From assembly GCA_963763205.1 (NCBI GenBank), contig CAVXNQ010000004.1, positions 1 to 64,000 on the forward strand: a stretch of DNA of 64,000 nucleotides. The letters run 5' to 3'. A program made the translations under genes and the position numbers. Positions 1-8,072 of this stretch are shown here, piece after piece (the stretch's first letter is position 1; each line of letters starts with the position of its first letter). The notes under the pieces were generated by a model. It did no database searches. It had not been told where the DNA came from and worked only from the letters and a program-made list of their open reading frames with translations. The stretch comes from DDH964 sp963763205. GTDB taxonomy: Bacteria; Desulfobacterota; Desulfuromonadia; Desulfuromonadales; DDH964.

Positions 1-3
1 CCC

Positions 4-228
4 ATGCCTCTCCCCTTTCTTAAGGACATCCCCTACACCCTCCTCGTCCCCGCCGCCCTCCTCATGGCCCTGGCCCCCTTCGCCCCCGAGCCGCACCTGG
101 TGGAGAAGCTGCGGATGCTGCTGCACGGCACCCTGCGCCGCCCCATCGACATCTTCGACCTCGTCTTTCACCTGCTGCCGACCCTGCTGCTCCTCCTAAA
201 ATTAGCCACCGCGGGAACGGGGCGCTGA
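4..228 (+). CDS. small two-helix membrane protein
   Basis: A 74-residue protein with two hydrophobic segments (about residues 9-27 and 52-67) around a short amphipathic middle part with the run EPHLVEKLRMLLHGTLRRP. From memory, short proteins with this EPHLVEKL...RRPIDIFDL pattern occur in several proteobacteria, sometimes labelled RND-transporter-associated, but no activity is known. It begins three bases inside the window, so its ribosome binding site cannot be judged and a longer upstream start is possible. It is probably an inner-membrane protein of unknown function. Confidence 0.6.
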   Translation: MPLPFLKDIPYTLLVPAALLMALAPFAPEPHLVEKLRMLLHGTLRRPIDIFDLVFHLLPTLLLLLKLATAGTGR

Positions 229-326
229 ATTCACCCTCCCTCTTGGCATCCGGTGCCCCGGCTGCTAGGATGGAGCCTCTTCGCCCCGAACCATTCAACC
301 AGAACGTAACAGGGAGAGGTTCCGTC

Positions 327-752
327 ATGACCCCGCTCGACCAGGCCTTCCAGCAGCTCCACGAAGACCCCGAAAACATCGAAAACCGCCATCATTTCTA
401 CAGCCTGTTTCTGCAGACCACCTTCTTCGTGCCGACCTTCGACCAGGCGAGCGCCGACCTCATCCGCGGCGAGGGAGCGCCGGAAGACCCCGAAAAGACG
501 CTGCCGCTGGTCATGGAGGCGGACGGCAACAACTTCATGATGCTCTTCGACCAGGAGGCGCGGGTGACCGCCTGGGCCGGGGAGGAGCTCAAGTGCCTCA
601 CCCTGCCCGGCTTCGTGGCGATCGCGATGGCGACCGAGGAGCTGCACCTGGCGCTGAACGTCGGCAGCGACTACTCCAAGCAGTTCGTCCCGGAAGAGAT
701 CGCCTGGCTCAAGCAGGTGGTCAAGCAGAGCTCGGCCGCGGGCGGCGAGTAA
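327..752 (+). CDS. SseB-family protein
   Basis: A 141-residue soluble protein resembling the SseB N-terminal domain: a FFVPTFD stretch, a central LPLVMEADGNNFMMLFDQEARVTAWA region and a C-terminal helix. The domain is named after a Salmonella protein but is widespread as a small cytoplasmic protein of unclear role. The start at 327 is chosen over an upstream in-frame start at 243 because AGGGAGAGG lies just before it and residues before 327 look non-coding. No partner gene is evident; a heptad-like spacer follows directly after the stop. Confidence 0.65.
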   Translation: MTPLDQAFQQLHEDPENIENRHHFYSLFLQTTFFVPTFDQASADLIRGEGAPEDPEKTLPLVMEADGNNFMMLFDQEARVTAWAGEELKCLTLPGFVAIAMATEELHLALNVGSDYSKQFVPEEIAWLKQVVKQSSAAGGE

Positions 753-774
753 GGGACTCGGGAACCGGGAGCCG
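753..774 (+). repeat. degenerate 7-bp tandem units
   Basis: Immediately after the stop codon come the units GGGACTC, GGGAACC and GGGAGCC. They belong to the heptad-periodic spacer family seen at many places in this window (NNRRRCY on one strand). No gene is visible here. Confidence 0.5.
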
Positions 775-803
775 TAACGGCCGGGAAGGGGCGGGCGAGG
801 GAG

Positions 804-878
804 AGGCGGGCGAAGGGGAGGCGGGCGAAGGGGAGGCGGGCGAAGGGGAGGCGGGCGAAGGGGAGGCGGGCGAAAAAA
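804..878 (+). repeat. 15-bp tandem repeat, five copies
   Basis: Five head-to-tail copies of AGGCGGGCGAAGGGG, the last ending in A-rich variants (AGGCGGGCGAAAAAA), with a degenerate copy just upstream. Because 15 is a multiple of 3, the array stays open in several frames and gives artificial Gly/Glu/Ala-rich frames. I do not treat it as coding. Confidence 0.85.
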
Positions 879-1297
879 CAACGATGACGGAATTCGTCGC
901 GAGGGATTCCCGGTTGATTTTGCTCTCCCAGGTCTTCGAGCGTTGGATCGGCAGGGCTTTTAGGCCTGCCAATGACGATTTCTCGGGTCGTCCGCTCTAC
1001 TCTTCCTCGTCGGCGTTTCCGTCACCGTTTGATTTGACTCTAACCCAGGTCCCGGGGTTGTCAAGCGGAAAATTTCAACGAAGAATCAAATAGTTGCAAG
1101 TGCCTGAAAATACGGGAGGGGAGGGCGGCGCGGAATGCCCGCAGCCGGATCGTCCCCGGCGAACCGGCTCCGGGAACCCGCCCGCTCCCGGAGCAGACGG
1201 GCGGGCAGGGAGAATGTGCGGGACACCCCGGCGATTTTCACGTATAAAAAGACGGTGCTGACCGGTTCCGGTCCCCCTGCAACCCTCAACGAACGGC
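879..1297. other. intergenic stretch, no gene recognised
   Basis: About 420 bases between the 15-bp array and the small membrane protein at 1298. A short hairpin (GGCAGG at about 951-956 with CCTGCC at 965-970) and a CTCCGGG/CCCGGAG inverted pair near 1165-1195 are visible. No frame has a convincing start and composition, and no RNA gene was recognised. Confidence 0.5.
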
Positions 1298-1477
1298 ATG
1301 GCCATGAAATTTCTCATCATCCCGGTCATTTTCGGTTTCGCCGCGGCCTCCATGGCCAGGGGGAAAAACCGCAACCCGATCCTGTGGTTCTTCATCGGCT
1401 TCCTGCTCTGTCCCTTCGCCCTGGCGCTCATCGTGCTGCTGAAGCCGGGACCCGGCCCCGACCAGGGGTACGAATAG
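1298..1477 (+). CDS. 59-residue membrane protein
   Basis: A short frame, ATG at 1298 (or 1304) to TAG at 1475-1477. It encodes an N-terminal hydrophobic segment (FLIIPVIFGFAAASMA), a polar turn RGKNRNP and a second membrane segment (ILWFFIGFLLCPFALALIVLL) before a Gly/Pro tail. The layout, two helices around a charged 'GKNRNPILW' turn, resembles small integral membrane proteins common in bacteria, of unknown function. The hydrophobic pattern and codon use support a real gene; the ribosome binding site is weak. Confidence 0.6.
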   Translation: MAMKFLIIPVIFGFAAASMARGKNRNPILWFFIGFLLCPFALALIVLLKPGPGPDQGYE

Positions 1478-1522
1478 GGCGCTTTCCGTGTGTAACCCCG
1501 ATGCCGTCCCCGGAGTGACCCC

Positions 1523-2002
1523 ATGGGCCTTGTCGATCTCTTATGGAAACGTCGCAAGTTCCTGCCGCTCTTCGAGCAGGTCTGGGCGGCGGTCAGCCCC
1601 CACCTGGCCATTACCGCCGGTCCGGAGGAGGCGGTCGCCCACCGCCTGGACTGCTTTTACTACGCCAGCGTCGTTTACGCCAGCGTCTACCAGGCGGCCC
1701 TGGCCGCCGGCATGAATACCAGCACCGGCCATTCCCTGGCCCGCATCCAGCTCGGCAAATACCCCTTCGACAGCGACCTCGCCCCGGCGGTCGATGCCCT
1801 TTTCAGCGCCGAGGCGGGGAGCCGGGAGCGGGACTGGGCGGAGGCCCTGAAGGCCACCCTCGGCCGGATCGTCGGCGGGGTCGCCGGCGGCAACCTGGCC
1901 GCTGCGGCGGTGGTCGCCGAGCTGGCGGAGCTGGAGCGGCGCTTCGCCGCTCTCGGCTTCGCCGGCGGGGAACTCTATCCGCCGCGGGCCCCCGCGGTTT
2001 GA
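1523..2002 (+). CDS. hypothetical protein
   Basis: A 159-residue, mainly alpha-helical cytoplasmic protein beginning MGLVDLLWKRRKFLPLFEQVW. The ATG at 1523 follows CGGAGTGACCCC, a good ribosome binding site. No catalytic motif or membrane segment is visible: the alanine-rich part near residues 115-145 is amphipathic, not membrane-like. It lies alone between two small genes on the same strand. I do not recognise a family. Confidence 0.55.
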   Translation: MGLVDLLWKRRKFLPLFEQVWAAVSPHLAITAGPEEAVAHRLDCFYYASVVYASVYQAALAAGMNTSTGHSLARIQLGKYPFDSDLAPAVDALFSAEAGSRERDWAEALKATLGRIVGGVAGGNLAAAAVVAELAELERRFAALGFAGGELYPPRAPAV

Positions 2003-2085
2003 AAATAACTCGAAACGTCCTATAATTAAAATGTCCTTCGGCTCTGACGCCAGTGATGTTCACCCAAACGCGAAAGGGGAAAGTC

Positions 2086-2256
2086 ATGACAGCGGAAAGC
2101 GCGGGAGAAAAGAAAAAAGGCTATTTCTACTGTGAAGTCTGCCGCCAAAAAGTCGAGTACGCGGACGCGAAGAAGGCGGAATACGTCCACTGCGGGCGGA
2201 AGATGACCCCGCTGGAAGAAGCCTACATGGACAGCCCGTCGCCGACCGGCGCCTGA
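2086..2256 (+). CDS. small zinc-ribbon-like protein
   Basis: A 56-residue protein with a KKGYFYCEVCRQKVEY core: a CxxC pair followed about 20 residues later by a single Cys (HCGRKM). This suggests half of a treble-clef or rubredoxin-like metal site. The ATG at 2086, after GAAAGGGGAAAGTC, is preferred over in-frame starts at 2053/2056. A strong terminator follows within 30 bases, so it is probably monocistronic. Function unknown. Confidence 0.55.
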   Translation: MTAESAGEKKKGYFYCEVCRQKVEYADAKKAEYVHCGRKMTPLEEAYMDSPSPTGA

Positions 2257-2281
2257 CGGACTGCCTGCATGACCCGAGCAT

Positions 2282-2306
2282 GGGGCGGCGGGGGCCGCCC
2301 CTTTTT
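2282..2306 (+). terminator. intrinsic terminator
   Basis: GGGGCGGC (2282-2289) pairs with GCCGCCCC (2294-2301) across a four-base loop and is followed by five T. It ends the transcript of the zinc-ribbon-like gene. Confidence 0.8.
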
Positions 2307-2477
2307 GATGGCCCCGCAGGATCTCAATGCGTGGCCGGAAGCACGTGGGCTCGTGCCGTCGGCAACGCACCCCTCCTCCCCGAAGTTTTCCCACCTCCTG
2401 CCCGCCCATTGACCTTCCGCTAATCCCGACTAAGCTGGAACCAATCCCCGCTCCTCCCCAGGCAAGGAGGCTTTGTC

Positions 2478-2936
2478 GTGGCGCCGGTCGATCGTTACAC
2501 GGCGATCCTGTTCATCGTCTTTTTGATGTTCTTCCTGGCGGTCGGCATCGCCCCCTCCTGGACGCGCACGGCGGCGAAACTCCGCGGCCTTTTGCAGCAG
2601 CGCCGGGCACTCCGGCAACCCGGCGTCGCTATCGACGTGGCGCCGACGCCGACCACCTATGAGACTCCCGGGCAGACCCTGCAGCTGAACGATTTCGATA
2701 TCTTTATCCTCCGTCGACTGGCCCAGGCCGGCCCCAGGGGCCTCTCTCGCCGGCAGCTGCAGGCCGCGCTGCACTTCACCCCCACGCTGGTCCCGTCCGC
2801 CCTCGCCGCCCTCCAGGAGCGGGGGCTGGTGCAGATGGCGGCCCCGATCGGCCTCGCCCGCCGTTTCCGTCTTTCCGCCCGGGGGCGCGACTTCGCGGTC
2901 GCGCAGGGGTATCTCCCCCAGCTGCGGGGAGGCTAG
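2478..2936 (+). CDS. membrane-anchored winged-helix-like protein
   Basis: A 152-residue protein with one N-terminal membrane helix (about residues 9-26), a basic linker and a C-terminal half that reads like a winged helix: LNDFDIFILRRLAQ, then GLSRRQLQAALHFTPTLVPSALAALQERGLV and a short wing. It starts with GTG at 2478, preceded by AAGGAGG at ideal spacing. A membrane-tethered DNA-binding or protein-binding wHTH is the likeliest reading. No neighbour hints at a target. Confidence 0.5.
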   Translation: MAPVDRYTAILFIVFLMFFLAVGIAPSWTRTAAKLRGLLQQRRALRQPGVAIDVAPTPTTYETPGQTLQLNDFDIFILRRLAQAGPRGLSRRQLQAALHFTPTLVPSALAALQERGLVQMAAPIGLARRFRLSARGRDFAVAQGYLPQLRGG

Positions 2937-3044
2937 AGCCCTCAGCCCGGGTTGGAAGGTGGCCCGGATCCGCTGGCTGTTCCGGCTTCCGCTCCCCCCT
3001 TGTAATGCATACCGGCAGTGCTTTACTCCTTATGGGAGGTGCCG

Positions 3045-3851
3045 ATGCGTTTCGTCCTCTACAACATCCGCTATGCGACCGGGGTCAAGACCCGCAACTA
3101 CGCGCGCCCCTCGAGCCGCAACCTGGAGCGGATCGCGGCCTTCCTGCGCGAGCAGGAGCCGGACATTATCGGGCTGGTCGAGGTCGACCTCGGCTCCTAC
3201 CGGAGCGGGTTCCGCAACCAGGCCCAGCTGCTCGCGGAGTCTCTCGGCCACTTCCACTCCCACGCCGTCAAGTACCAGGCGGACTCCTTCTGGCGCCGGC
3301 TGCCGGTGCTGGGCAAGCAGGGGAACGCCTTCCTGGCCCGGGACCGCATCCGCAACGAGACCTTCCATTTCTTCGAGCAGGGGATGAAGCGGCTGGTGAT
3401 CGAGCTGGAGCTCGACCAGGTGGTGGTCTTCCTGGTGCATCTCGCCCTCGGTTCGCGGGCGCGGCACCAGCAGTTGGGGGCGCTCTACAACCTGCTGAAG
3501 GGGGCGCAGAAGCCGGTCCTGGTGGCGGGGGACTTCAACGCGCTGTGGGGGGAGCAGGAGATCGAGCTGTTCCTGGCGGCGACGGGGCTGCAGAACGCCA
3601 ACACCGCCAAGCTGCCGACCTACCCCAGCCGCCGGCCGCACCGGCACCTCGATTTTATCCTCCACAGCCCGGGGATCATCGTCCGCGAGTTCCGCATCCC
3701 CCCGGTCCCCTACTCCGACCACCTGCCGCTGGTCCTGGACTTCGACATCATCGTGGCCCGGGAACGGCGCAAGAAGGCGCGCTGGCGCCGGGCGAAAAGG
3801 GCGGCGGCCGCCGCGGCGGCGGTCCCCCCCGCGGCTGGCCCCGGCCGCTGA
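3045..3851 (+). CDS. endonuclease/exonuclease/phosphatase family protein
   Basis: A 268-residue EEP-fold protein. The family's metal- and substrate-binding motifs appear in order: NIRY at the N-terminus, GLVEVD near residue 48, GDFNALW near 165 and the C-terminal SDHLPL. The family includes nucleases, sphingomyelinases and inositol phosphatases; the substrate cannot be assigned. A basic, alanine-rich tail (RERRKKARWRRAKRAAAAA) follows the domain. ATG 3045 is preferred to 3018 because GGGAGG precedes it. It is convergent with the patatin gene, ending 18 bases away. Confidence 0.8.
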   Translation: MRFVLYNIRYATGVKTRNYARPSSRNLERIAAFLREQEPDIIGLVEVDLGSYRSGFRNQAQLLAESLGHFHSHAVKYQADSFWRRLPVLGKQGNAFLARDRIRNETFHFFEQGMKRLVIELELDQVVVFLVHLALGSRARHQQLGALYNLLKGAQKPVLVAGDFNALWGEQEIELFLAATGLQNANTAKLPTYPSRRPHRHLDFILHSPGIIVREFRIPPVPYSDHLPLVLDFDIIVARERRKKARWRRAKRAAAAAAAVPPAAGPGR

Positions 3852-3869
3852 GGCGGGCCTGGCGGGCAG

Positions 3870-4774
3870 CTAGCCGCGCCGCCACCAGGCCCGGCGCCCG
3901 GCCCCGGCGATGGCCCGGCGCAGGGCCGGCAGATGGCGTTCGAGCTCCTCCTCGCCGCGGGCGATGGCCTGCTCGGCGGTGGAGAAGTCGGCCCAATGGG
4001 GGACATCGTTGTGCGGCGCGAGGATGAAGTCGGCGACTCTTCAGCTGGGTGTTGGCCAGGGTGCCGCGCACCAGGGCGTCGGCGCGGCCGATGACGTCGA
4101 GAGCGTTGCGCGGCGCGGGGAAGTTCTCGGGGGGATTGCCGACCTCCACGGCGATGACGAAATCGGCCCCCAGCTCGCGGGCGGCGAGGACCGGCACCGC
4201 CTCGACCCAGCCGCCGTCGACCAGCAGGCGGCCGTCCAGGGTCCACCGGGTTGAGGACGCCGGGCATGGCGCAGGAGGCGGCGACGATGTCGCGCAGTCG
4301 GCCGCGGTCGAGAATGGTCCGCGCCCCGCTGCGCAGGTCGAGGGCGATTGCGGCGAAGGGGAGGCGGCCCTGGGCGACCGTCAGGTCGTCGATCAGGTAG
4401 GCGTAGTTGCGGGCGGCGATCTCGTCGCTGACCAGGGCGGCGCGGGTGACCATCAGGGTGTTGAAGACCCCGCGGCGCACCATGCGCCGCATGCGGAAGA
4501 GGAGCCCCTCCCCCTGGGCGTCGAGCTCGCGGAAGAAGTCGAAGCCGGAGCGGGCGAACTCCTCGCTGTGCAGGTAGTCGGCGAGCCGCACCTTGAGGGC
4601 CGCCACGTCGCGGTGGGTGACGTACATGGCACCGAGGATCGCTCCCATGCTGGTGCCGGTGACGAGATCGACGGCGATGCCGTGGCGTTCCAGGCCGGCC
4701 AGGACGCCGACATGGGAAAAGGCGCGGGCGGCCCCGCCGCCGAGGGCCAGGCCGATTTTCAGGGGTCGTGCCAT
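3870..4774 (-). CDS. patatin-like phospholipase (two frameshifts as sequenced)
   Basis: RssA/YchK-type patatin. The start (4774) follows GGAGCAACAGC. It shows the oxyanion loop LALGGGAARAFSHVGVL, the nucleophile elbow GTSMGA and, after a frame change, the Asp motif DGGWVEAVP. One extra base near 4250 (GTGGACC where GTGACC keeps frame) and one near 4040 (AGTCGCC) break the frame. Joining the three frames gives about 301 residues ending WADFSTAEQAIARGEEEL...RRG with a stop at 3870-3872. The length is 2 modulo 3, as two insertions predict. Expected activity is lipid acyl hydrolysis. I think the indels are sequence errors because every segment keeps conserved motifs. Confidence 0.75.
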
Positions 4775-4897
4775 GCTGTTGCTCCGGGATCCACGTCCGC
4801 GCCCGGCGCGGGCCGAACGGTTCAGGCCAAACAGAGGAAGGAGCATTGTGCGCCCGATGGTGGGGAAAGTTCAAGAGGATTGCTCAGTGTCCCGTGC

Positions 4898-5338
4898 TCA
4901 GTGACGCCGGTGGCTGGCCCGCCACTCCTCCAGCAGCTGCGCCGCCTTCACCCGCTGCTCGGGGGTGAGCAGGTCGTGAAACTCGCGGAACTTGTCGCCG
5001 ATAAAGGCGACCAGCTGCGAGGCCCGGGCCTGGTGCATGGCGACATCGACTTGGAACCGGGTCGGATCGATCGCGTCGCTTTTCAGCAGGTCGATCATCT
5101 CGGCGAAGTCCCCGTCGCGCTGGGCCCGCAGTTCGGCGCCCTTGGCCAGGATCTCCTGCTCGATCCGCTGCAGCTGCAGCTGCTGGCCCGCATCGAGGTC
5201 GAGCTTGGCGACGATGTGGCAGACCAGACGGTCGGCCCGCTCCTGGGGGGTGCGGTGGTGGAAGCGCATGCAGCCGGACAGGCCCAGGGTCAGCAGCGCC
5301 GCCAGGGCCACGGCGGTGATCCCGATACGCGTCTTCAT
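4898..5338 (-). CDS. Spy/CpxP-like periplasmic lipoprotein
   Basis: A 146-residue protein with a lipoprotein signal ending LGLSGC (lipidated Cys about 23). The rest is an all-helical domain ending in an LTPEQR-containing motif (LLTPEQRVKAAQLLEEW), typical of Spy/CpxP/heavy-metal-resistance periplasmic chaperones. The family binds unfolded proteins or metals through a helical cradle. It is followed by the patatin gene on the same strand about 120 bases downstream. No adjacent two-component pair is present. Confidence 0.75.
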   Translation of the reverse strand: MKTRIGITAVALAALLTLGLSGCMRFHHRTPQERADRLVCHIVAKLDLDAGQQLQLQRIEQEILAKGAELRAQRDGDFAEMIDLLKSDAIDPTRFQVDVAMHQARASQLVAFIGDKFREFHDLLTPEQRVKAAQLLEEWRASHRRH

Positions 5339-5539
5339 GGTCGTCTCCTTGGCTGGGGTTCATGCCCTATTATACCCGCTGAACGGCCATCGCTCCTCCC
5401 CCTATCCCCTTCCTTCTGCTACAATGACCAGGCCCCGCCGGGGCGAAGCGACTCCTTTTGCCGGCGGGTCGGGAGTTCCAAGATGAAAGGCGCGGTTTGA
5501 GGTTTGAGGTTTAAGTGTTAAGTTGAGGACCGTTTTTTC

Positions 5540-5630
5540 AAGACTCAAGACTCAAGACTCAAGACTCAAGACTCAAGACTCAAGACTCAAGACTCAAGAC
5601 TCAAAACTCAAAACTCAAAACTCAAAACTC
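5540..5630 (+). repeat. heptanucleotide tandem repeat upstream of greB
   Basis: Roughly eight copies of CAAGACT followed by about five of CAAAACT, ending 12 bases before the greB start codon. This is the most regular member of the heptad family. An extended -10-like TGCTACAAT lies upstream at 5417-5425. Confidence 0.9.
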
Positions 5631-5642
5631 AGAATTGGTCCC

Positions 5643-6140
5643 ATGCCCCAGCAACCGAAAAACTACATGACCCCGGCCGGCGCGGCGCGGCTGCGGGCGG
5701 AACTGAAGGAGCTGCTCTACCGGGCGCGTCCGGCGATGGTCGAGACCGTGGCCTGGGCGGCGGCCAACGGCGACCGCAGCGAGAATGCCGACTACCACTA
5801 CGGCAAGAAGCGGCTGCGCGAGATCGACCGCCGCATCCGTTTTCTGAGCGGGCAGCTCGCCGCCGCGGTGGTCGTCGACCCGCTGGAGCAGGGGCCGCGG
5901 GCCGGCGGTCGGGTGCGCTTCGGGGCGACGGTGACGGTCGAGAACAGCGCCGGCGAGGAGCGGGTCCTGAGCATCGTCGGCGCCGACGAAATCGATACCG
6001 CCCGTGGCCGGATCAGCTGGCGTTCGCCGGTGGCGCGGGCGCTGCAGGGGGCCGCGGAGGGGGACGTGGTGAGCTTCGCGACCCCCGGCGGAACCGAAGA
6101 GCTGGAAATCCTCAGCGTCGAGTACCGGCCGCTGGATTGA
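5643..6140 (+). CDS. greB: transcription elongation factor GreB
   Basis: A 165-residue Gre factor. The N-terminal coiled-coil domain contains NGDRSENADYHYGKKRLREIDRR, the conserved acidic tip (DRSENADY) that enters the RNA polymerase secondary channel and promotes transcript cleavage in backtracked complexes. The C-terminal FKBP-like domain follows (VRFGATVTVENSAGEERVL). The YGKKRLREID reading matches GreB better than GreA. The start is chosen by family alignment; upstream sequence is heptad repeat with no clear Shine-Dalgarno. It stands alone. Confidence 0.88.
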   Translation: MPQQPKNYMTPAGAARLRAELKELLYRARPAMVETVAWAAANGDRSENADYHYGKKRLREIDRRIRFLSGQLAAAVVVDPLEQGPRAGGRVRFGATVTVENSAGEERVLSIVGADEIDTARGRISWRSPVARALQGAAEGDVVSFATPGGTEELEILSVEYRPLD

Positions 6141-6158
6141 GGTGAGTAGCGAGTGGCG

Positions 6159-6227
6159 CGGAACCTTGGACCCGGGACCTTGGACCCGGGACCTTGGACC
6201 TTGGATCCGGGACACTGGACCTTGAAC
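6159..6227 (+). repeat. degenerate heptad array
   Basis: Nine consecutive 7-bp units: TTGGACC, CGGGACC, TTGGACC, CGGGACC, TTGGACC, TTGGATC, CGGGACA, CTGGACC and a partial TTGAAC. They fill the spacer up to the GGAGGGGGG ribosome binding site of the next gene. Confidence 0.8.
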
Positions 6228-6243
6228 AAAAAGGAGGGGGGAG

Positions 6244-7086
6244 ATGAACTGTCTGCGTATTTTTTGCGTTCTGCTGCTCTGGTGCAGCCTGGTGCCGGCG
6301 GCCCGGGCGGCATCCTTTGTGCCGATGCTGCCCCAGGTCGACGACCGGCAGCAGGAGGTCGCCGGCTGGCTGATGAGCGAGAAGCTCGACGGGGTGCGGG
6401 GCTACTGGGATGGTGAGCGGCTCTGGTCGAAGCACGGCGTGCCATTCCATCCGCCGCCGGATTTTGTGGTGGGATTTCCGCCCTTTCCGCTGGAAGGGGA
6501 GCTGTGGGGCGGGCGCGGCACCTTCCCGGCCACCGCCGGAATCGTTCGCCGCCAGGAGCCCGATCCCGGTTGGCTGGGGCTGCGCTTCGCGATCTTCGAC
6601 GTCCCGGCGGCGCCCGACGGCTTCGCGGCGCGCATCGCCCGGGCCGCCGCCTGGTTTGCCGCCCATCCGGCGCCCCATGCCTTCGTCATTCCCCAGCAGC
6701 CGGTGCGCGACCGCGAACAGCTGCGGCGGGAGCTGGCGCGGGTCGAGGCGTTGGGCGGGGAGGGGCTGATCGTCCGCGACCCGGCCGCCCCCTATGCCGC
6801 CGGACGCAGCCCGCAGATCCTCAAGGTGAAGAGCAGCGAGGATGCCGAGGCGGTGGTGGTCGGCACGTTGCCGGGAGCTGGGCGGCTGGCCGGGATGATG
6901 GGCGCGCTGCTGGTCGAGGGGCCGAACGGGACCCGCTTCAAAATCGGCACCGGCTTCAGCGACGAACAGCGGCGTCACCCGCCGCCAGCGGGGACGGTGA
7001 TCACCTTCCGGTTTCGCGGCCGCTACCCTTCGGGGATCCCGAAGTTTGCCTCGTTTCTGCGGGTGCGGGCGGACTTGGGGTTGTGA
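6244..7086 (+). CDS. exported ATP-dependent DNA ligase
   Basis: A 280-residue ligase with a signal peptide (residues 1-23, cleavage after ARA). The nucleotidyltransferase motif I, EKLDGVRGYWDG, contains the adenylated Lys. Further motifs are ELW(GGRG), the IFDV strand, GEGLIVRDP and LKVK, then a compact OB fold ending FRFRGRYPSGIPKFASFLRVR. This is the minimal periplasmic 'Lig E' type known from Haemophilus, Vibrio and Neisseria, proposed to seal nicks in extracytoplasmic DNA. AGGAGGGGGGAG precedes the ATG. No competence gene is adjacent; a ComEA-like gene lies 20 kb downstream. Confidence 0.85.
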   Translation: MNCLRIFCVLLLWCSLVPAARAASFVPMLPQVDDRQQEVAGWLMSEKLDGVRGYWDGERLWSKHGVPFHPPPDFVVGFPPFPLEGELWGGRGTFPATAGIVRRQEPDPGWLGLRFAIFDVPAAPDGFAARIARAAAWFAAHPAPHAFVIPQQPVRDREQLRRELARVEALGGEGLIVRDPAAPYAAGRSPQILKVKSSEDAEAVVVGTLPGAGRLAGMMGALLVEGPNGTRFKIGTGFSDEQRRHPPPAGTVITFRFRGRYPSGIPKFASFLRVRADLGL

Positions 7087-7162
7087 GGCTGGGGGGCGAG
7101 GGGCTGACGATAGTTGGCGGAAGGCTGATAGAATCGGGACTGGGGATGGCGGGTTGGTCACT

Positions 7163-7211
7163 TTTAGCTGAAAGCTGGAAACTGCGGGCTGGGAACCCGG
7201 GACCCCGGACC
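7163..7211 (+). repeat. degenerate heptad array
   Basis: Seven consecutive 7-bp units with strongly varied sequence: TTTAGCT, GAAAGCT, GGAAACT, GCGGGCT, GGGAACC, CGGGACC, CCGGACC. All fit NNRRRCY. This is the clearest case of periodicity kept while sequence drifts. Confidence 0.7.
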
Positions 7212-7235
7212 ATCCCCCTGGAAAGGAGTTGGGCG

Positions 7236-7472
7236 ATGCGCAAAACAACCGTACCCCTGCCGCTGATCGGCCTGATCGCCGTCACCCGCGGCATGCTCGG
7301 CGCCGGCCTTGGCCTGCTGCTGGCCGACCGTCTCACCCCGCGGCAGAAGCAGAAGGCCGGCTGGGCCCTGTTCCTGACCGGCGCGATCAGCACCGTGCCC
7401 CTGGTCGCGCGGGTGCTGGATGCGAGACTGGAAGAGGGAACCGCGGAAGACGAGGAGCACAGGCCGGCCTGA
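7236..7472 (+). CDS. small membrane protein
   Basis: A 78-residue protein with two hydrophobic helices (about residues 9-30 and 42-60) and a polar loop ADRLTPRQKQKAG between them, with an acidic C-terminal tail. The ATG at 7236 follows AAAGGAGTTGGGCG. It resembles small 'LADRLTPRQR' proteins found singly in proteobacteria; function unknown. Convergent with the asparaginase-like gene. Confidence 0.6.
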   Translation: MRKTTVPLPLIGLIAVTRGMLGAGLGLLLADRLTPRQKQKAGWALFLTGAISTVPLVARVLDARLEEGTAEDEEHRPA

Positions 7473-7482
7473 GTGGGGGGCC

Positions 7483-7965
7483 TCAGTCTTCCTCGAAGCG
7501 GTTGCGGGCGACGTTCTTGTGGACCCGCGCCGGATCGAAGAGCCGCCCGTTCATGGCGATCCAGACCCCGGCGGGGAGGAGTTGCACGGCGGTGAGGGCG
7601 CTGGCGATGTTGAAGACGGCGTCGGTGGCGCGGAAGCGGGCCGGCTGCATGGCGCCGGTGAGGACGATGGTCTTGCCGGGGATTCCAGCCAGGGCCCGGG
7701 CGGTGACGGTCATGGTGTCGGTGCCGTGGGTGACGACGATGTGGCTGGTGCTGCTTTGCGCGACGGCCTGGCGGATCTGCTCGCGGTCGGCGTCGGTCAG
7801 CTCCAGGCTGTCCTTGCGCAGCAGCGGGGTGACGCGGATGTCGAGGCTGAGGTTGGCCTCGGCCAGCAGTTCGCGGACCTGGGGCTCGCCCACCTCGAAT
7901 TTGCTCTTGGCGTCGAAGTAGACCTTGTCGATGGTGCCGCCGGTGGTGATGATCTCGATCTGCAC
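7483..7965 (-). CDS. asparaginase-family protein, N-terminal domain only
   Basis: A 160-residue protein with the type-I/II L-asparaginase N-terminal motifs: TTGGTID with the catalytic Thr near residue 8, and VVTHGTDTM with the second catalytic Thr/Asp, then KTIVLTGAM. Normal asparaginases have about 330 residues in two domains. This one stops after the first, as a recognised short subfamily does. It starts with GTG at 7965 preceded by CGGAGGCTCCCC. Amidohydrolase activity is possible but unproven, since the second domain normally completes the dimer site. Confidence 0.75.
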   Translation of the reverse strand: MQIEIITTGGTIDKVYFDAKSKFEVGEPQVRELLAEANLSLDIRVTPLLRKDSLELTDADREQIRQAVAQSSTSHIVVTHGTDTMTVTARALAGIPGKTIVLTGAMQPARFRATDAVFNIASALTAVQLLPAGVWIAMNGRLFDPARVHKNVARNRFEED

Positions 7966-8072
7966 GGGGAGCCTCCGTTGCGGGACTGCCTTTTGTTTAC
8001 AGCAGCGGCGGGGCGCTGTCAATCGCCCGGTGGCGCCTTGCCAGCGCGCACCGGGCGATTAGACTTGAACTC

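Noticed and set aside
593..1093. Plus-strand frame through the 15-bp repeats
   Set aside because: It exists only because the repeat length is a multiple of three; it overlaps the SseB-like gene and has no other coding signal.
5540..5630. CRISPR-like array
   Set aside because: The unit is 7 bp with no spacers, and no cas gene is in the window.
7483..7965. Truncated asparaginase pseudogene
   Set aside because: The frame is clean, has a good start and ends naturally; short single-domain members of the family exist.
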